Below, in pieces: positions 14,704-24,822 of a stretch of DNA of 64,000 nucleotides. The notes under the pieces are model-generated. The model ran no database searches. It had not been told where the DNA came from and was given only the letters and a program-made list of their open reading frames with translations. Origin of the DNA: Annulohypoxylon bovei var. microspora (taxonomy: Eukaryota > Ascomycota > Sordariomycetes > Xylariales > Hypoxylaceae); contig MU405352.1 of the NCBI GenBank assembly GCA_022836615.1, positions 1 to 64,000 on the forward strand, given 5' to 3'. Made by a program: the position numbers and the translations under genes. How positions within the stretch are numbered: position 1 is the stretch's first letter; each line of letters starts with the position of its first letter.

Positions 14704-15247
14704 TTTATTAATAAATAAAGTTTTTTTTTTTCCTTTTTTTTTAAAAAAAAAAATAAGTTTTTAATCCCATTATTAAATAATTAATTAAATAATTTTTCAA
14801 GTCATTAAAAATTTTAACGTTTTTTTTAAAATTAAAAACTTTTTTTTAACCGTAAATAAAAACTTATTAATTTAAAATTATATAATTAAAAAAACGAAGG
14901 CAAGTTTTAATTAATTAATTTAATTAATAAATAACTTAACATTTTTATTAAAACTTTTATTTAATAATTTAAATATTATTATTAATTAATAATGAAATAA
15001 ATAATATTAAAAGATATTTTATTATAAATAAAAACAAAGCTTTATAATTATTAATATAAAGAATTTTATTTAAAAAAATAAAAGTTTTTAAAAATTAAAT
15101 ATAAATTAAAAATAAAGTTTTAAATATATTATAATTTAAAAGGAATTAAATTAATGCATAAATGTTTATATATTTAAAAAAAAAAAAAATTTTAAAAATA
15201 AACTTTTAAATTAAAAAAATGAAATAAATAAATGATTTTAAATATTA

Positions 15248-15463
15248 TATTACGATAAATAAATTTTAAATTAAAATAAAATTTATATAATAATAAAACC
15301 ATATATTTTATTAATAAAAATATTTAAAATAAAAAATTAAAAAAAAAAAAATTATAAAATAATTTTTTTTTAAAAATTTTTATATATTAATTTTATAACC
15401 GGGATATTAATTAATTATTTCATTAATATATTTTAAAAATAATAATAATTAAACGCCGTTATA
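15248..15463 (-). repeat. LTR of Gypsy copy C
   Basis: This inverted 216-bp LTR ends GCCGTTATA at 15,463 and closes the transposon stack. The bases to its right match none of the other copies. Confidence 0.78.
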
Positions 15464-15590
15464 ATATTTATATAATAAATAAATATAAATTTTAAAACAT
15501 TTATAATTAAATTAAATTAAATATAATAATTTTAATAATATTTTTATTTATTAATTAATAATTATTAAATTTAAATTAAACTTTTATTAA

Positions 15591-15678
15591 ACCGTTATTA
15601 AACCGTTATTAAACCGTTATTAAACCGTTATTAAACCGTTATTAAACCGTTATTAAGCCCCGGTTAAACCCCGGTTAA
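15591..15678. repeat. 11-bp tandem repeat at the edge of the AT block
   Basis: Six consecutive copies of ACCGTTATTAA (15,591-15,656) are followed in phase by two GC-richer 11-mers ending CCCCGGTTAA (15,657-15,678). Related GCGGTTAAACCGCGG sequence reappears at about 15,845. The unit is not the TTAGGG telomere repeat. The rest of 15,464-15,840 is AT-rich DNA with no other structure that I can see. Confidence 0.85.
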
Positions 15679-16010
15679 ATTTAAAGCCACGTTAAATTAA
15701 TATTACGTAACGATTATTAAAATTATTATAATATATTTATTTTTATTAATTTAATTAAATTAAAAGTTATTAAATACCGTTTTTAAAATTATAAAAACAT
15801 AAAATTTCGTAAAGTTATTACCTTACAAATATTTGTATTAATAAGCCGCGGTTAAACCGCGGGTGAACATGAGCTTTTAATGGACCCGTGGTAGAAAAAC
15901 TCCTACCCCTAGTCGAGTTTGGGGTCGCCCCACAATTTCTACCCCTTACCAGCTTTTTCTACCCCTAGCTGACTGATCCCTCGATAATGAACTGGAATTG
16001 AGGTGGGGTA

Positions 16011-16273
16011 CGAAGGTTGTGGACAAAAGTTTCGCACATCAGCCCCAAGGGCCAGCCCGTGTAAATCAAAATATATCCGCACCGTGTGGCGCGTTTTTTT
16101 CAGTGGCTAAACTGCCAGGGATATAGCGATTACCCACTAGAATTTAATGCACAGATCACTATTAGGTCCAAGTCTTAGCTTAAAGCTAATACAGTGTTTA
16201 TTTATTCCTTATTTGATTACGCACTGGGCAGGGACCCGTGGCTGATGTGCGAAACTTTTGTCCACAACCTTCG
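16011..16273. mobile_element. TA-flanked MITE, 263 bp, 34-bp terminal inverted repeats
   Basis: The first 34 bases (from CGAAGGTTGTGGACAAAAGT) are exactly repeated in inverted form at 16,240-16,273, and both ends are flanked by TA (16,009-16,010 and 16,274-16,275). A TA target duplication with perfect inverted repeats and no coding capacity fits a non-autonomous Tc1/mariner-type element. A diverged relative of its interior lies at about 55,460-55,590. Confidence 0.85.
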
Positions 16274-16275
16274 TA

Positions 16276-17463
16276 TTCGGAATAGGTACTTTATACATAA
16301 ATATTTCACAAAGACTAAGAATACCTAGTATACGTATTGCTTACATAATAATACAATCCAACCATATTCTGCCACCGCTTTACCTAACAAAGCTAAACCA
16401 AAGCTAACGGTCACTAGTCCTACTAGGCGCAATTCGTAATCTTTTTTAATGCCACTTCGTAAGATTAATCCCAAGCCAGCCTTGTCTAATGCTTGGCTCA
16501 CCAATTGGCAATTGACAAAACGACTTTCTTAACACAAGTGCTCCCTCTCACTAAACTTTGTCCAAACTTGACTAACGTAACCTTTTATCCAATAAATACT
16601 CCCCTCTCCCACTGTTATCTCCGGTAAATACAGTACCGACAGTACCTAACTACCCATTGCCCCTACATACTATCCAATTGCAATAAGAAGCCATCTCTTC
16701 AGCGCTGGTAGAGGATAGCTCAATCTTTATCGCGCATATCCGTATCTGGTGATTCGAGTCCCAAACCCAGAACGAGGAGTCGCACAATCATAGATGCGAT
16801 GCCTTAGCTGTGGAACTGTCCTGAGAACCGATCCAATAAGAAAGAAACATCTTGGTCAATTTCACGACTAAAGATCCATAAGCAACCTGTCCTTTAAATC
16901 GCATGACCAGCCCAGGCAACCTATCGTGGGTTCACTCTTGACCGAACTGCACTTTTGCAGTGACAACACATCAAACGATCCGCTGAACAGTCGAAACGAA
17001 ACCTTACACTACGTACGACAAGCGCTGGAGCCAGATAAATTCATTGGAAGTCCATAGGAATCCATAGGAGTCTAAAGGTGTCCAAAGTAGACAAAGTCAC
17101 TACACAAATCTTGCAGATCTCTGGAGTCTAGAGCCTGTCCCCACGATTCTTATAGGTTAGTACATATAGTACTAGTAACTGCGCGAAGTCGCAACTACAA
17201 ACAACGTCGTTTTTGGTAGGAGGACCAGGAGAAGGCCACCTAAAAACAACCAACCGAATCTTGTGCAAAAGTCCTAGGGGCACTCTGCACGGCTTCGTCC
17301 CGAGATCACCTGCATTAAGTCGAGCAGCGAATACCTAATACTCAAACGATTGCCTGCCGCAAGTATCGGTACCACTTACTGCTGCATCTGCAGCTCTACT
17401 TCTCCGCAAGTTAAAACAAAGAAACTTCGCTGGGTGTCCTCCGGGACAACCTAGCTCTTCAAG
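16276..17463. other. Intergenic DNA upstream of the BAG gene
   Basis: This is normal-GC non-coding DNA. A tRNA-like GATTCGAGTC string near 16,752 has no matching stems. I see no ATG between about 17,160 and 17,463, which bears on the start of the next gene. Confidence 0.6.
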
Positions 17464-18666
17464 GTGGCTTCGAATCAGGCATTCTTGGCATCAGCTAGTG
17501 CCATCAAGAACATCACTGCCTTATTACCACCTGCATTGCAAACTTACGTCCAGGCAACAGTCGGTCATCTTTCCGAAGCCGTTGCCGGATCTAACGAGTA
17601 CCTTACTTCGCAAGGAGTCTCACCGACTCTACTATATTCAACCATTGCTGGCACCGCCGCCGCTCTCGCTCTACCTCTCAGCATGATGTCTCGATTTGGC
17701 TGGGGTTCCAGCCGCGACGCCATATCGCCATACGCCTCTCAGTCCGATAGCCAAGGCGTGCCTCATGTCACCGATGATGACTTTAGCTATATCACATCAG
17801 AAGACCTTGAGAATTCATTACAAACCCCCAACCGACCCTACGATACCCCAACTCGACGCTCACAGTCTAATGCCAGCCTTGACGATGACGTACTTCTAAT
17901 CAAGAACAAGGGTGTCACATATCCTGTACACTTCCCTGCGTACTCCATCGGCGATGGCAAATTGCACGTGGGAGATGTGCGTGCTCGCGTGGGATTGGTT
18001 ATGGATCTTAGCGATCGCCGAAGCCGTCGCTTGAAGATGCTTTATAAAGGCCGCCACCTCAAGGAGCAGGAAATACCCATCCGCGATTATGGTGTGAAGA
18101 ACAACAGCGAGTTGCTAGTTGTAGTACCCGAAGGCAAGATAAGCGACGACGATGGAGAGAGCAGCAGCGAGGAAGTTGTTGTCACGGAAGACTCTATCGA
18201 CCAGCAGAAGTCGAAGAAGAAGAAGAACAAGGTTCGAAAGAGGAAGAAGGAACGTCCCGGTCCCGCCGATAGCTCTGCGAACCTTGAAGTACCGGGACAG
18301 CGCGAAGAAGGCAGACGAGGATCACCAGATCCGTCCATCCACCCATCGAGAATACCTTCCCCTGCGGTGCCTTCCGGACCCAACGAAAAGCTAGATGCAA
18401 TCAAATCTCACTTCGACTCGAAGCTCCTACCTCTATGCCAGCAATTCATGGACAACCCGCCAAAGGATAAGAAGAAGTGCGAGGACGAGCATCGAAAATT
18501 GAGTGAGACGTTAATGCAGCATGTAGTGCTGAAGCTTGACGAGGTGGACACAGGAGGCGACCCGGATGTTAGGGCGAGGAGAAAGGCATTGGTGACTTCT
18601 GTTCAGGACATTTTAAAGCAAATTGACCAGTATCAACCCTCTTCCAGCAAATCAAGGGGAAGATGA
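17464..18666 (+). CDS. BAG-domain, ubiquitin-like-domain membrane protein; apparent GTG start
   Basis: This single-exon frame of 400 codons encodes a probable Hsp70 co-chaperone. Residues about 50-72 form a hydrophobic segment (STIAGTAAALALPLS), suggesting an N-terminal membrane anchor. Residues about 145-225 resemble a ubiquitin-like fold ending LLVVVPEG. A Lys/Arg-rich stretch (about 245-270) precedes a C-terminal helical BAG domain (about 310-395). BAG domains bind the Hsp70 ATPase domain and promote nucleotide exchange; the anchor would place the protein on a membrane, as for yeast Snl1. The first codon is GTG, not ATG, in an otherwise favourable context (CAAG-GTG-GCT). The next in-frame ATG (17,683) would delete the anchor. 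The start may be non-AUG, mutated, or a base error. The family call is firm; the start is not. Confidence 0.82.
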   Translation: MASNQAFLASASAIKNITALLPPALQTYVQATVGHLSEAVAGSNEYLTSQGVSPTLLYSTIAGTAAALALPLSMMSRFGWGSSRDAISPYASQSDSQGVPHVTDDDFSYITSEDLENSLQTPNRPYDTPTRRSQSNASLDDDVLLIKNKGVTYPVHFPAYSIGDGKLHVGDVRARVGLVMDLSDRRSRRLKMLYKGRHLKEQEIPIRDYGVKNNSELLVVVPEGKISDDDGESSSEEVVVTEDSIDQQKSKKKKNKVRKRKKERPGPADSSANLEVPGQREEGRRGSPDPSIHPSRIPSPAVPSGPNEKLDAIKSHFDSKLLPLCQQFMDNPPKDKKKCEDEHRKLSETLMQHVVLKLDEVDTGGDPDVRARRKALVTSVQDILKQIDQYQPSSSKSRGR

Positions 18667-19519
18667 TCATCTATGGACATTTCCCCTTGACTGCTTGCTG
18701 GGTAGTTCCCCGAATTATACCATGTTTCATGACAGATTTCCCCCATTGCTGTATAAAACACCTCTCCCCTCGAGTACCTATCATAGTACTACGCCGTCGT
18801 CTTCATGTTTTAGGGGCTATCTTTGCGGGGTTAAGTAGTTTACGAAGAACATAAGGGGGCATGAGGGAAGGGGAATCAGTTCTATTACCACACCGGGATT
18901 GGGCGATTGATGGCATTAGCAGGATTGCACGAGGTAACGTCACTTCGATAGAGCTACATTCTGGCTGATAAAAAAAGAAAAAAAAAATCAAGATACAATT
19001 GCTATTATATGTGTAGGTATAGAAATCGAGAATGTGAAGTGAAGCGATCATGTGAAAATAGTCGAAATGCTTCTAGGTTCAATGTTTCAATTGTATGTAC
19101 CCAAGTACCCGTGCAAATCCGACATCAACTTTGAGAAGATACAAGGTACATTGATGAAAGTCAGGGTTATAGGCACGTGCCAGAAATGTCGCTCAGCCCG
19201 TCGACAGCTGTTGTTCAATTTTGGCAGGTCCGTATGTATTGAAGGAAAAAGAAGCTTAGAATTATTAGGTTATGCCAGCCCTAGTGATATTAGGCGATAA
19301 ACCCTCTCGCTTCCGCTTTAGCCCCACCATTCCGAATGAGGATTAGTGATATTCTCCCACTGTGCACACTCTAGTAAAGTGTTTCCCGATTAATTTTCAA
19401 CATCTTGTGATGAACCTTTCACATTTGCGACCATCAACAACAACCCGCGACTTTACTAACCTACAACAGCGAGGATCTAATAGGTTACAGACGCATATTC
19501 CATTGCGCTCTCAACCTAT
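18667..19519. other. Intergenic DNA between the BAG gene and RPL16
   Basis: This holds the 3' flank of the BAG gene and the RPL16 promoter region. Small frames here show no recognisable protein. Confidence 0.6.
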
Positions 19520-19557
19520 TTCATTCCTCCTTCTCTTTTCCTTCACTCTGTCCACCT
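19520..19557 (+). promoter_or_regulatory. Pyrimidine-rich tract upstream of RPL16
   Basis: A C/T-rich run (TTCATTCCTCCTTCTCTTTT and onward) ends about 45 nt before the RPL16 start codon. Fungal housekeeping and ribosomal protein genes commonly carry such CT stretches next to the transcription start. The role is inferred from position and composition. Confidence 0.45.
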
Positions 19558-19601
19558 GTTAAGTTTCCACCCGCGAAACACCGTGGTGACAATTCGGAAA
19601 G

Positions 19602-20740
19602 ATGTCGTCCTTTGAACCTGTTGTAAGTAACGATACGACCCTCCCAGCACTTTGACATCTCTAGGAAAACCGAGTAGGAATATTTCGAATTGATCTGGCT
19701 GGCTGGTTGAAGATGGAATATATATTACCACTCGCGACACTACACCAAGTCGATTATAATTATAAATCAAGAATCACCAAAAATTCAAGAATGAAAGCTA
19801 ATTCAAACTTCTCTCTAGGTCGTCATCGATGGCAAGGGTCACCTCCTTGGTCGACTCGCCAGCATTGTCGCGAAGCAGCTACTTAGCGGTCAGAAGATCG
19901 TTATCGTCCGCTGCGAGGCCCTCAACATCTCCGGCGAGTTCTTCCGCGCGAAGCGTACGTAGCACCCGTAACACCCCGCTCATTCAGTCACGTTGGTCTT
20001 GGGGAATTGGTTTGAACCGAGTTGGACCTGGTTAAGAGCTTGGGATTATTTTCATTAGCAGAGGCGAAATCCGAGAACAAGAGCTGATATGGAATTACAG
20101 TCAAGTACCATGCCTACCTTCGCAAGATGACTCGATACAACCCTACCCGAGGTGGTATGTTAGAATTCTCCCCGGCGATTCCGCACAAGTCGCGGTTCGC
20201 GCTACAAAAGATATTGGTCATCTAATATTTCCTAGGTCCCTTCCATTTCCGTGCTCCTAGCAGAATCTTCTACAAGGCCGTTCGTGGCATGATTCCCCAC
20301 AAGACCGCTCGAGGTGCTGCTGCGTTGGAGCGTCTGAAGGTCTTCGAGGGTGTTCCTCCCCCTTACGACAAGCAGAAGAAGATGGTGGTTCCTCAGGCCC
20401 TCCGTGTTCTCCGACTACAGCCCGGCCGCAAGTACTGCACCGTTGGTCGTCTAAGCCACGAAGTTGGCTGGAAGTACCAGGATGTCGTTGAACGGTATGT
20501 GACATCCCGATTTGTTCAAGCGGATTGCGCTCTTTGCAGAATCATCCGGGAGCTGAGACAGCTTCTTCATGACACGATATGTACTAACTTACAAATTACA
20601 GACTGGAGGAGCGACGTAAGGCGAAGGGTGCCGCGTACTACGAGCGCAAGAAGCTCGCGCAACGACAATTGTCAGAAGCCAAGAAGAACGCTAAGGTCGA
20701 CACCAAGACGGTCAAGGCCCTTGCGTCATACGGCTACTAA
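19602..20740 (+). CDS. RPL16: 60S ribosomal protein L16 (uL13/L13a), five exons
   Basis: This encodes the large-subunit ribosomal protein uL13. Exons are 19,602-19,622, 19,819-19,954, 20,101-20,154, 20,236-20,494 and 20,602-20,740, all with GT-AG borders that keep the frame and give about 202 residues, the usual length. The product starts MSSFEPVVIDGKGHLLGRLA and contains RGMIPHKTARG and PGRKYCTVGRLSHEVGWKY, which are hallmarks of the family, and it ends ALASYGY. The first intron follows only seven codons, a layout often seen in fungal ribosomal protein genes. It is a core gene and marks this side of the window as conserved chromosome rather than accessory DNA. The short first exon is the least certain part. 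Confidence 0.95.
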
Positions 20741-21809
20741 TTGTTTCTTCGCCTCTTCTATATTTTTTTCCGACCAAAACAAATACCACCACAATTCGTC
20801 TCATACTTGCAACTAGATCCGGCGTGAGGGTTAGGGAAACTCGATCATCATATTTGCACTTGTCATACTGCGCAATTCGAGGAAAGGCAGGGCGGTCATG
20901 GGGTGAGGGATAAGTCACCGGCTCCGGTCCTGTATTCAACGAATTTCGTCGTCTAGGCACCGAATGAGAAAAACGATACTCAAAGAAAACAACTCGTAAT
21001 TCTATTATATGGCGTGCTACGTGTGATGTGATATCATTGTTGACAAAAGCCGAGCCACTAACCTAGCTTACTAATGACTTCTAGCCTCACAGGCAATCGG
21101 AGCACTATCGCGTCTTCCCCTAGCAAGCGCAAGCGGCCTTGTTAAGCTTGAAACGCCCAGCTAGGTAGGTATATCACGATCTATCAACTCCACGGATCCA
21201 GTAAGGACACCGATTACCTTTACTAACCGCATGATCTTCCTAGCCTAAATCCGCGTCCGTCACGTAGTATCATCACTTCTGCCATAGTGACAGACTAGGA
21301 AGCATATCGTTAGCTAAGATAATCTAGAATTTTATTAATCCTCAAGCTTAGACTGATATCACGGCCGGCTTTTGCCATGAAGCGTGCAGCCTGCAAGCCC
21401 TAAGTGACGGTATTATCTCCGTAGCTGCTAGGCACGGCGAGTAGACCATACAAAACATCACTCGAGACCATTATTAGTATGTCATATTGGTTGTTAGTTT
21501 TCCTTAAGATTATACCGTAATCACCTGGTGTACATACCTAGGTATATGTCCCTTCGACTGATACAAGTCTACAGTAGTGCCAACGGTCCCTAATCGGGGT
21601 TTTCAAGAATAGTAGTAAATTGGAGTTGCGATTTTGTGTGTTAGTAGGTGTTAAGGGTTATTGGTAAGTAGTTCCAGTACTCGGCCCAGCCAAAAGAGTA
21701 TGTTTAACAGTTGAAGGGCTAAAATAGGGGCAACAAGGTCTCAAGTCGAGTCGAGTCGAGTAATGCCGGGCAAGTATGGTTCGATCAGATTAAATACTTA
21801 GGAGTAAGC
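20741..21809. other. Intergenic, convergent between RPL16 and an SDR gene
   Basis: No gene is seen. It contains TAGGTAGGTA and CCTAGGTA motifs near 21,165 and 21,538, and a short TCGAG run near 21,743. Confidence 0.6.
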
Positions 21810-22804
21810 TCAACAACTGAAGGTCATACCACCATTGGCACTAATTAAACTGCCCGTACACCATCCAGATTCCGGACTGCATAGCATGCCGACGATGCCA
21901 GCAATCTCGTGGTCGTAGGCTGCGCGGCCACCCAGACGTTCCCCTATCTCTCGTACCTCAGGACTATCACTTGGCCGTACAGGTGCGAGTGGTGTGAGTC
22001 TACTCCACGGCGCTAGTATGCTTTTAGTCTCTTCCGATGCTTTCAAGTACATGTCCGTCATAACCGGACCCGGGTTGATACTATTTACCGTAGCGCGTTC
22101 GGCAAGCTCACGGCTCCAGACACGAGCCATAGCCTCTATCGCGCCTTTGGTGCCGGAGTATAAGGACGTGTTCGGAGTGCCTATCGTGGGGTTGACGCTA
22201 GAAATCATGATAATCCGACCCGACCTATCGGTTGGTAGGTATGGTGTACAAGCTATCTGAATTCAATTAGTACCCAAAACGGTGATAAAGCTAAAGGGGC
22301 AACCTGCTGTTAATAGCATCGGACCAAGCACGTTGACGGCATATATGTGCTGAAACTCCTCTTCAATGACGCCTTCAAGCGGACCGACGTAACATATTGC
22401 GGCGTTGTGGACTAAGATGTCGATTTGCAGATTGCCGGTTTGGGGATCCGCGAAATGGACCTTGGCTTCTTCGATGATCCTGGCACAGTCTTCTCTCTTT
22501 GAGACATCGGCTCGAAGCCTGGTTGCCTTCACGCTGTACACCTCCTCTAATTCGCTACAGAGTTCAGACGCCGCTTCATCGGAGGCTTCCGTGACGTAGT
22601 TAACCACGATATTACATCCTTTGCTGGCGAGATTGCGCACAATCGCGACGCCAATACCTGCAGTTGTTAGATATGGATCATACTCGAGGTTTTCAAGTTA
22701 ACCAGATATGACTAACCTCTGGCAGAGCCGGTCACGATCGCGAGCTTGCCCTCGAGAGCCCGTGGGACGACAGGTCTGGATGAGGATGCTTGAGGGTAGC
22801 TCAT
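21810..22804 (-). CDS. Short-chain dehydrogenase/reductase (FabG-like), GC-AG intron
   Basis: This NAD(P)-dependent oxidoreductase has 294 residues. On the minus strand the exons are 22,804-22,717, 22,657-22,308 and 22,256-21,810. The Rossmann motif TGSARGIG spans the first intron; NAA follows, and the catalytic Tyr/Lys pair is in YSGTK after a Ser (SSVN). The second intron keeps the frame only if its donor is GC (ACA then GCAGGT); the GT four bases later leads to a stop. The GC choice also gives the normal spacing between LLT and PYLP. The family is typically 245-300 residues. It lies tail-to-tail with RPL16 and upstream of another SDR on the same strand. The substrate cannot be told from sequence; it may act on a keto or hydroxyl intermediate. 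Confidence 0.83.
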
Positions 22805-23371
22805 CCTAGGAGAGCGAGTTGGTAAATCGTAAAATAATTCACCGTCATTTAGTTTACACGAGAAAGATTCCCCGGCGTTTGGATGGCGGGATGAGGGTTG
22901 GTTACCCAAACTTTTATGTGTCAAGGTCACATCGCGTAACATACCCTCGCATGCCTCGACTCACTCACGGGCTACGAATCGCGAGCCACGGGCCGATCTT
23001 TGTTATGCGGCTGCGGCGGGCTTCCGCAGATGGTAACACAAAATGCATCTCTATCACAGCAAGAAACGGGTCTCCAAAATAAGTGGCGCATTAGTCGATA
23101 TGATTGATCGCATAGTCGAACTGTGGGGAATACTCAACCCGATTGCGCGGAATATGAGATGGTGTTGAAGTTGGTTAAGTCTGACTACAGGAGATTAGAT
23201 TTAGGATTATATTTAGACTGTAAATGTATACACGACTTTGTGCATACCTACCTATGTATATCTAAATACATGAACCATCACTACCTAGGTATTTGGATCA
23301 TATATAAAAACAGCGGTGCCTCCTGTCTTGTAAAGGTATTATGACGGTGTCTCAAGCCTCCCCCACCATTC
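22805..23371. other. Intergenic between two SDR genes
   Basis: This is the presumed promoter of the SDR at 21,810-22,804 and the 3' flank of the next SDR. It contains a CTACCTAGGTA motif near 23,283. No other gene is seen. Confidence 0.6.
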
Positions 23372-24220
23372 TTACATGGCTAAAAAGCCACCATCGATAG
23401 GCAAGCAGATCCCCGTCACGAAAGATGAGGCGTCAGAGGATAGCCAGAGAGATCCTTGCGCAATTTCATGCGGCATCCCAAACCTGTTTAAGACAGTAGC
23501 GCTGCGAGTGAACTCCTCTTCTGTCGTGCCTATCGATTTTAATGCGGCCGCAGACATTTCAGACTATGTTCTTGCGATTAGCATTCGGCAACTGAAGCCG
23601 AGCGTACATAGGAGGGGAATTCTCACGTATATTGCCCCCGGGGCGATTGCGTTGATCCTGATACCATGAGGACCACCCTCCGTGGCTGCATGCTTGGTGA
23701 GCCCAATCAATGCGTGCTTGGTGGCCGTGTATGCAGGCATGAAGGGTTGAGGCCTGTAGGCGTTGATGGAAGCGATATTAACGATCGTGCCTTTTCCACC
23801 TTGCTTGATCATCTGCTGCATTTCGTACTTGCAGCAGAGCGCCGTGCCCGTCAGGTTAGTGCTTGTGAGCCTATTCCAATAGTCCTCGTCGAAGTCTGTG
23901 AGGGGCGTCTTGTCGGGGGCCATAGCGGCGTTGTTGACCGCGGCGTCGAGCCTGCCGAACTGTGCAACGGTCTTCTCGATGAGGTTTCGCACATCTGCAG
24001 CCTTGGATATGTCGGTCTGGACGAAGATCACGTCGCCGAGTTTTGATAATTCCGCGGCAACCTGCTCTCCTTCTTTCCTTACGTCACAGATGACAACTTT
24101 CGCGCCAGCTTTGAGAAAAACTTCCGCTGTAGCTTTTCCCATGCCCTGCGCTGCGCCCGTGATGATTGCAACTTTGCCCCTCAAGACAGGGAAGATCTCG
24201 ACCTCTGTAACACCAGACAT
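23372..24220 (-). CDS. Short-chain dehydrogenase/reductase, classical SDR
   Basis: This 261-residue classical SDR has two minus-strand exons, 24,220-23,627 and 23,563-23,372, joined by a 63-nt GT-AG intron. Cofactor motif TGAAQGMG is at about residues 21-28, NNAA follows, and the catalytic triad is Ser in IASINAY, Tyr and Lys in YTATK. After the intron the sequence continues IAPGAIYSEM and ends with IDGGF, the usual C-terminal SDR pattern. The length is normal and no defect is visible. It is divergent from the MFS transporter gene with a 602-bp shared upstream region, so the two may be co-regulated. The likely role is NAD(P)H-dependent reduction or oxidation of a small molecule. Membership in the polyketide cluster is possible but unproven. 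Confidence 0.88.
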
Positions 24221-24822
24221 TGTGGAACAATTCCGAAGACAATGGAATCAATCTAGGTTAGTATGCTGAGAAACACGGCATTTAAGGACTAGAACGACAC
24301 CTTCGAAGAGATTAGAAAAGTTGTCATATATAAACCGCCGTAGATGTATTGTTAGTAGTGGGACCATGTTCTACAGCACAATGTCACTGGGATTTCATCG
24401 GGTCGAGTCAGTGTATAACAAGATACATTAGCCAATCCACCGCACGAACTAGGGGTTGCTTGAAGGTTGGCTGCAGATCGATGTAACCTACCACCCGCAC
24501 TCAGACCTATAGCCTCTCATGATACTGTATATCGACTCAAATAGCATCATGGTAAGACGTCGAGCAATAATACCCGAAGTGGTAGATACCTATATAGTTA
24601 GTATAAACTGAAGATCAAGCTAGCAAGATGGCTACCTACATGTTGTAATCTGTGAGAATATCCGAAGCGCGTGCTAGGTTGGTGGGTACCTAGGTACATT
24701 GCTAGACATAAGAAACGGCACTTGGCCGCAAGGGTTTCTATCGATACTTCGTATTATACTCTTATTATAAACTTCCGACAGTCATATATTGTTTATTTAC
24801 CTAGGTAGGAGAATATCATAAA
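24221..24822. promoter_or_regulatory. Divergent promoter region between SDR and MFS transporter
   Basis: This 602-bp non-coding stretch separates two outward-facing genes. It carries TACCTAGGTA near 24,688 and 24,800, and a TTCGTATT at 24,748-24,755, about 70 bp before the transporter start. That octamer matches one arm of the palindrome upstream of the Zn2Cys6 gene. Confidence 0.45.

Larger units (their letters stand above)
7520..15463 (-). mobile_element. Gypsy copy C, outer element, interrupted by copy B
   Basis: Copy C is visible as 7,520-8,366 and 14,709-15,463. The first piece matches copy A from about 1,855 to 1,980 and then 6,064 to 6,770. The second continues exactly where the first stops and ends in an inverted 216-bp LTR (15,248-15,463). 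Between them lies the complete inverted copy B. Because A and B both interrupt C, C is the oldest insertion here. Its left part should lie beyond the window, left of copy A. Confidence 0.75.
1..15840. repeat. AT-rich, RIP-degraded transposon block
   Basis: This stretch is almost entirely A and T, has no open frame of even about 60 codons, and is rich in TpA while CpA and TpG are scarce. Most remaining C and G sit in CpG, CpC or similar contexts. That is the footprint of repeat-induced point mutation, which turns CpA into TpA on both strands of duplicated DNA in ascomycetes. Long direct and inverted similarities inside the block resolve into nested LTR retrotransposons, listed separately. GC content jumps to normal within a few tens of bases at about 15,840. 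I see no genes or RNA genes here. The composition and self-similarity are seen directly; RIP as the cause is inferred. Confidence 0.93.

Noticed and set aside
15591..15678. Telomere repeat at the AT-block edge
   Set aside because: The unit is ACCGTTATTAA (11 bp), not TTAGGG, and the array is internal.
1..15840. CRISPR-like or centromere-like reading of the AT block
   Set aside because: The repeats are explained by LTR copies with target duplications; there is no spacer-repeat pattern, and centromere identity cannot be judged from sequence.
16700..16780. tRNA-like string with GATTCGAGTC
   Set aside because: The flanking bases do not form T-arm or acceptor stems, so no cloverleaf can be drawn.
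19052..19300. 82-codon plus-strand frame between the BAG gene and RPL16
   Set aside because: There is no recognisable motif, and it lies in intergenic sequence with weak coding character.
23666..24269. Plus-strand frames over the second SDR gene
   Set aside because: They are antisense shadows of the SDR, whose motifs are unambiguous on the minus strand.
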